This document shows, in pieces, positions 14,179 to 16,930 of a stretch of 16,930 bases of DNA. Within the stretch, counting starts at the first letter, position 1, and every line of letters begins with the position of its first letter. Made by a program: the position numbers and the translations under genes. A model generated the notes under the pieces. It made no database searches. It saw nothing but the letters and a program-made list of their open reading frames with translations, and was not told where the DNA came from. The stretch spans positions 1-16,930 of the forward strand of contig JASLCD010000246.1 in the NCBI GenBank assembly GCA_030146295.1. The letters are read 5' to 3'. Origin of the DNA: Chryseobacterium sp. (GTDB taxonomy: Bacteria > Bacteroidota > Bacteroidia > Flavobacteriales > Weeksellaceae).

Positions 14179-15738
14179 TTAGACGACTCTTAAATAGTTT
14201 TTGTTTTTTACCAGCCATAGACCAATAAAGGTCAGTAGCCCGTTAAGAACAATAAGCTCCACACCGATTTTGTAATCTGTATAAGTGGTAACAGCCAGGT
14301 TGATCAAATAAGTAAATACAGGTGCTAATATTGTCACCGTAAGAATAGAATATTTTCTGGAAATCTGAAACTTTGTAAAAATACCAAAAGCAAAAAGGCC
14401 TAAAAGCGGTCCATAAGTATATCCTGCAATTTCCATAATCAGATAAACAATAGATTTGTCATTCAGTGCTTTGAAGATCATAATCAGAATAAAGAAAACT
14501 ACCGTAAAAATCAAATGCACTTTCATACGAAGACGCTTTTTCTCTTTTTCAGTTTTGGTTTTATCCTCATTTAGGTTTAATAAATCTACACAATACGAAC
14601 TTGTTACAGCCGTTAAAGCACCGTCAGCAGAAGGGAATAAAGCTGAGATCAATCCGATGATAAAAATAACGGAAATGGTCATAGGGAAGTACCCCTGAAG
14701 AGATAAAGCCGGAAACAGGTCATCTCCCATTATATTTTTAATATTTCCTGAAGTATCTTTGAATCCGAAAATATTCGTCACCGTTTCAGAATTTAAAGTG
14801 CCATATTCTGCACCGTGTTGTAAGGCAAAAAGATAGAGCAGTCCTCCCAGAAATAAGAATGCAAGGTTTACGATAAGAAGCGTTCCGGCAAAGGTCAGCA
14901 TGTTTTTCTTGGAATTCTTAAGATTATCTACAGAGATATTTTTCTGCATCATTTCCTGATCCAGCCCTGTCATGGCAATCGTAATAAAAATTCCACCCAA
15001 AATTGTTTTCAGGAAAAAGGTTTTGGAATTAGGATCAAAATTGATGAAGTGGGTGTAGTTTTTCTGTTCCAGAATCGTATACGCTTCCCCAAAGGATAAA
15101 TTCAGATTTGATAAAATATAAACAATACATGCTACAAGGCTGATAATCATAAAAGAAGTCTGCAGGGTATCTGTAATGACAATTGTTTTTACACCGCCTT
15201 CAAAAGTGTACAGAAGAACCATCAGCAGAAGGACAAGTGAAGTTACCCAAAATGGAACTCCCAGACCTTCAAGTAAAAAGATCTGTAAAACATTGACCAC
15301 CAGATATAATCTTGCCGTAGCACCAATAGCTCTGGAAATAATAAAAAAGATGGAGCCTATTTTATGAGCTTCCACATTGAATCTTTTTCCCAGATAGGTG
15401 TAGATAGATGTCAGGTTCATCTTATAATAAAGGGGAAGCAGTATCGCCGCAACGATAAAATACCCGATGAAAAACCCGATTACCATCATGTAGTACTCAA
15501 AGCCTCCATAGATATATTCGGATCCGGTCATTTTCCCTACGGTTCCCGGAACTGAAATAAACGTAACGCCACTTAAGCTGGTTCCTATCATTCCGAAAGC
15601 AACGAGCCACCATTTACTCTTTTTGTTACCGATAAAAAATGACTGGTTATCGGAATTCCGGCTGGTGAAGTAAGAAATCACCAAAAGACCAATAAAATAG
15701 ATGAAAACAAATAGCAAAAGGATAGTTCCTGGATTCAT
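14179..15738 (-). CDS. Sodium:solute symporter (SSS family)
   Basis: The product is 519 aa with about 13 membrane helices, the normal size and layout of the SSS family (TC 2.A.21), which takes up sugars, amino acids, sialic acid or other solutes with sodium. Family features are the early SLSGVTFISVPG segment, RAIGATARLYLVVNVLQ in the middle, and the helix motif ISALFPSADGALTAVTSSYCVD, which holds the Ser/Thr residues that usually form the Na2 site. The substrate cannot be read from the sequence. No catabolic gene is adjacent to suggest one. The gene is preceded by a good -7 element and is followed by a shared terminator, so it is transcribed alone. Confidence 0.9.
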   Translation of the reverse strand: MNPGTILLLFVFIYFIGLLVISYFTSRNSDNQSFFIGNKKSKWWLVAFGMIGTSLSGVTFISVPGTVGKMTGSEYIYGGFEYYMMVIGFFIGYFIVAAILLPLYYKMNLTSIYTYLGKRFNVEAHKIGSIFFIISRAIGATARLYLVVNVLQIFLLEGLGVPFWVTSLVLLLMVLLYTFEGGVKTIVITDTLQTSFMIISLVACIVYILSNLNLSFGEAYTILEQKNYTHFINFDPNSKTFFLKTILGGIFITIAMTGLDQEMMQKNISVDNLKNSKKNMLTFAGTLLIVNLAFLFLGGLLYLFALQHGAEYGTLNSETVTNIFGFKDTSGNIKNIMGDDLFPALSLQGYFPMTISVIFIIGLISALFPSADGALTAVTSSYCVDLLNLNEDKTKTEKEKKRLRMKVHLIFTVVFFILIMIFKALNDKSIVYLIMEIAGYTYGPLLGLFAFGIFTKFQISRKYSILTVTILAPVFTYLINLAVTTYTDYKIGVELIVLNGLLTFIGLWLVKNKNYLRVV

Positions 15739-15758
15739 GCCTGATTTTTAAATTTTAG

Positions 15759-15766
15759 CAAATATA
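15759..15766 (-). promoter_or_regulatory. Candidate -7 element of the symporter gene
   Basis: TATATTTG on the minus strand matches the Bacteroidota TAnnTTTG consensus and sits 21 bases upstream of the ATG, giving a short leader. A TTG at the -33 position is not evident. Confidence 0.4.
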
Positions 15767-15868
15767 TAAAAAAGATCAGTCGTGAATCGTGAATTTGAAA
15801 TACTGTTGGTTTCAGAACACATTGAGAATGTTAATTGGTTTTAAAGTCTGTCATACATATCAAATAAA

Positions 15869-15898
15869 AATCCTTCCAGAGATGGCTCTGAAAGGATT
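15869..15898 (-). terminator. Terminator of the yjdI-osmC-GNAT operon
   Basis: A 13-bp stem with one mismatch (arms 15869-15881 and 15886-15898, 4-base loop) is followed on the minus strand by TTTTTATTT, 26 bases after the GNAT stop. Confidence 0.85.
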
Positions 15899-15923
15899 GT
15901 ATTGTAAGGGTGGAAAACAGTGG

Positions 15924-16211
15924 CTAATTCACTAAAACATCCTGAAGTTCCTCACTTTTCTGGAAACTTGCCTTAGCAAAAGGGCAGAGAGGAATAATTT
16001 TTTTTCCGTTTTTTCTTGCAAAATCTACTGCTGCCAGAAGCATTTCCTTGCCTACACCTTTTCCGTTGTAGGCTTCTTCCACCTCGGTGTGGTCTATAAT
16101 AAATCTTTCTTCTCCGGCCCAGGTATACGTCATCATTCCTGCGCGTCTTCCATCTATGAAAGCTTCAAAACTTCCGTGTTTATCGTCGTTGTTTTGTTTT
16201 ACTTCGATCAT
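15924..16211 (-). CDS. Small GNAT N-acetyltransferase (YjdJ-like)
   Basis: The product is 95 aa, a minimal GNAT of the PF14542 type (E. coli YjdJ, yeast/plant CG-type acetyltransferases). The acetyl-CoA pyrophosphate loop is YNGKGVGKEML (48-58), and the conserved end-part holds KIIPLCPFAKASFQKS (71-86) with C76. Members lack the N-terminal part of full GNAT proteins, so the length is normal. The acceptor substrate is unknown. It starts 1 base after the osmC stop and is the last gene of the operon. Its E. coli counterpart is likewise next to yjdI, which supports the assignment. Confidence 0.88.
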   Translation of the reverse strand: MIEVKQNNDDKHGSFEAFIDGRRAGMMTYTWAGEERFIIDHTEVEEAYNGKGVGKEMLLAAVDFARKNGKKIIPLCPFAKASFQKSEELQDVLVN

Positions 16212-16212
16212 G

Positions 16213-16608
16213 TTATGAGAATTTAGTTAGTATTTCTATGTCGTTGGTTAATATTTTATGAACAGGGCATGCATCAGCAATAGTATGAAGTCTTTTCAGC
16301 TGCTCATCATCCAGAATACCTTCAAAGCTGATATCCCTTTTGAAAACCGCTCTTTTTGTCAATGGAAAATTTTCAAGCTCTACTTCCACATTGATGTTTT
16401 CTACATCCCATTCCTTTCTTTCAATGTACATTCTCAGCGTAGCAGCTGTACAGCTTGCCAGTGATGTAGCCAGAATTTCCAGAGGGTTAAAACCTTTGTT
16501 CTGTCCGCCTTTATCAATCGGTTCATCAGTGATGATCTTATTTTCACCGGCTGTTACCTCTGTATAATATTTTGTTTTTCCTAAAGTTGCTTTTACCGTT
16601 ACCGCCAT
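16213..16608 (-). CDS. OsmC family peroxiredoxin-like protein
   Basis: The product is 131 aa, within the OsmC/YhfA range. OsmC-type proteins are dimeric thiol peroxidases that reduce organic peroxides. The two redox cysteines are C53 in SLASCTAATLRMY and C114 in ADACPVHKIL, both with family context, and the GFNPLEILATSL segment before the first Cys is typical. Its start codon overlaps the stop of the yjdI-like gene by one base (TAATG), and it ends 1 base before the GNAT gene. It probably acts in the cytoplasm in oxidative-stress defence. Whether it is OsmC, Ohr or a YhfA-type member cannot be fixed without comparison; the length and spacing favour the YhfA-like side. Confidence 0.9.
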   Translation of the reverse strand: MAVTVKATLGKTKYYTEVTAGENKIITDEPIDKGGQNKGFNPLEILATSLASCTAATLRMYIERKEWDVENINVEVELENFPLTKRAVFKRDISFEGILDDEQLKRLHTIADACPVHKILTNDIEILTKFS

Positions 16609-16826
16609 TATTTTTCTGTATTGAATTTATAACTTAATGCACCTGAAGGGCATTGGTCTATTTGTGTTCTGAGCTCTTCCGGGCTTGCATTTTCTGCTTT
16701 TATCCAAGGTCTTTCTTTAGGATTGTAGACTTTAGGGAGCAGTTTTACACATACAGCCGAGTGGATACACTTTTTAGGCTGCCAGATGACAGTGATGTTG
16801 CCGTTGGGATATTCGTGTGTTTCCAT
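16608..16826 (-). CDS. YjdI-like mono-cluster Fe-S protein (Fer4_19)
   Basis: The product is 72 aa. It has the YjdI pattern: CIHSAVC (C20, H22, C26), RPWIKAENAS (39-48) and DQCPSGALSY (57-66) with C59. The visible ligand set is three Cys plus a nearby His, which fits the family described as carrying a single Fe-S cluster. Its function is not established; the pairing with a YjdJ-type GNAT is shared with E. coli. It starts 1 base after the stop of the partial upstream gene and overlaps osmC by one base, so all four are likely one transcript. Confidence 0.9.
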   Translation of the reverse strand: METHEYPNGNITVIWQPKKCIHSAVCVKLLPKVYNPKERPWIKAENASPEELRTQIDQCPSGALSYKFNTEK

Positions 16827-16827
16827 A

Positions 16828-16930
16828 TCAATTTTCTTTTAATGATTTTTCGATTCTTCGGTCCGGAATCAGCCATATAAGAGCCACGATATAATAAAAA
16901 CCTATGGCAATATAAGGATAAAAAAATGAA
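16828..16930 (-). CDS. C-terminus of a membrane protein, TMEM175/DUF1211-like (partial)
   Basis: Only the last 33 codons are in the window. They encode a membrane helix followed by a conserved-looking end, LIWLIPDRRIEKSLKEN, which resembles the tail of bacterial TMEM175 (DUF1211) potassium channels as I remember them. The stop lies 1 base before the yjdI-like start. The rest of the gene is to the right of the window, so the family call is tentative. Confidence 0.5.
   Translation of the reverse strand, partial: SFFYPYIAIGFYYIVALIWLIPDRRIEKSLKEN

Noticed and set aside
1..16930. CRISPR arrays, tRNA or rRNA genes, insertion sequences
   Set aside because: I saw no regularly spaced repeats, no tRNA-like cloverleaf, no rRNA-like conserved sequence and no transposase frame.

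Overview
The window looks like chromosome from a Chryseobacterium-type member of the Flavobacteriia (Bacteroidota). The DNA is A+T-rich. A secreted protease ends in a type IX secretion (T9SS) type A sorting domain. Transketolase is split into separate N- and C-terminal genes. Several TAnnTTTG -7-like promoter motifs are present, and the graspetide-type peptide locus has a GG leader of the CFB-group kind. No rRNA, tRNA, CRISPR array, insertion sequence or phage gene was seen.

Layout. (1) 1-500: a small four-helix membrane protein on +, bracketed by hairpin terminators. (2) 503-6028, minus strand: a 'grasp-with-spasm' peptide-modification locus, read from right to left. It holds a 60-aa precursor with a KKLNG start and a GG leader; a strong hairpin; two tandem copies of a three-gene module (lipoprotein, ATP-grasp ligase GwsG, 59/60-aa basic protein); a short frame-disrupted region; and the SPASM-domain protein GwsS. 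Genes inside the modules overlap by ATGA or abut within 1 base, so they are probably translationally coupled. The small protein of module 1 (1843-2022, 59 aa) is easily missed by length cutoffs. (3) 6029-6831: 0.8 kb without a convincing gene. (4) 6832-8977, plus strand: a probable operon of a DUF4303 protein, a DMP19/DUF4375 protein and two small two-helix membrane proteins. (5) 9084-10910, minus: the split transketolase. (6) 11021-11542, minus: a small secreted protein. (7) 11871-14105, plus: a secreted reprolysin-like zinc metalloprotease with a T9SS tail. (8) 14179-15738, minus: a sodium:solute symporter. (9) 15924-16930, minus: a tight operon of a TMEM175/DUF1211-like C-terminus (partial), a YjdI-like mono-cluster Fe-S protein, OsmC and a YjdJ-like GNAT.

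How the parts fit. In region 2 the ATP-grasp ligases probably form side-chain ester or amide links in the acid- and Thr/Lys-rich core of the precursor, with GwsS assisting or adding a second modification. No leader-cleaving ABC transporter is visible here, so export must be encoded elsewhere. The two lipoproteins point to a cell-envelope step, or to self-protection or sensing, and have no assigned role. The rest of the window is ordinary housekeeping or accessory chromosome. The peptide locus, with its duplicated module, unrecognised small proteins and broken third segment, is the part worth following up.
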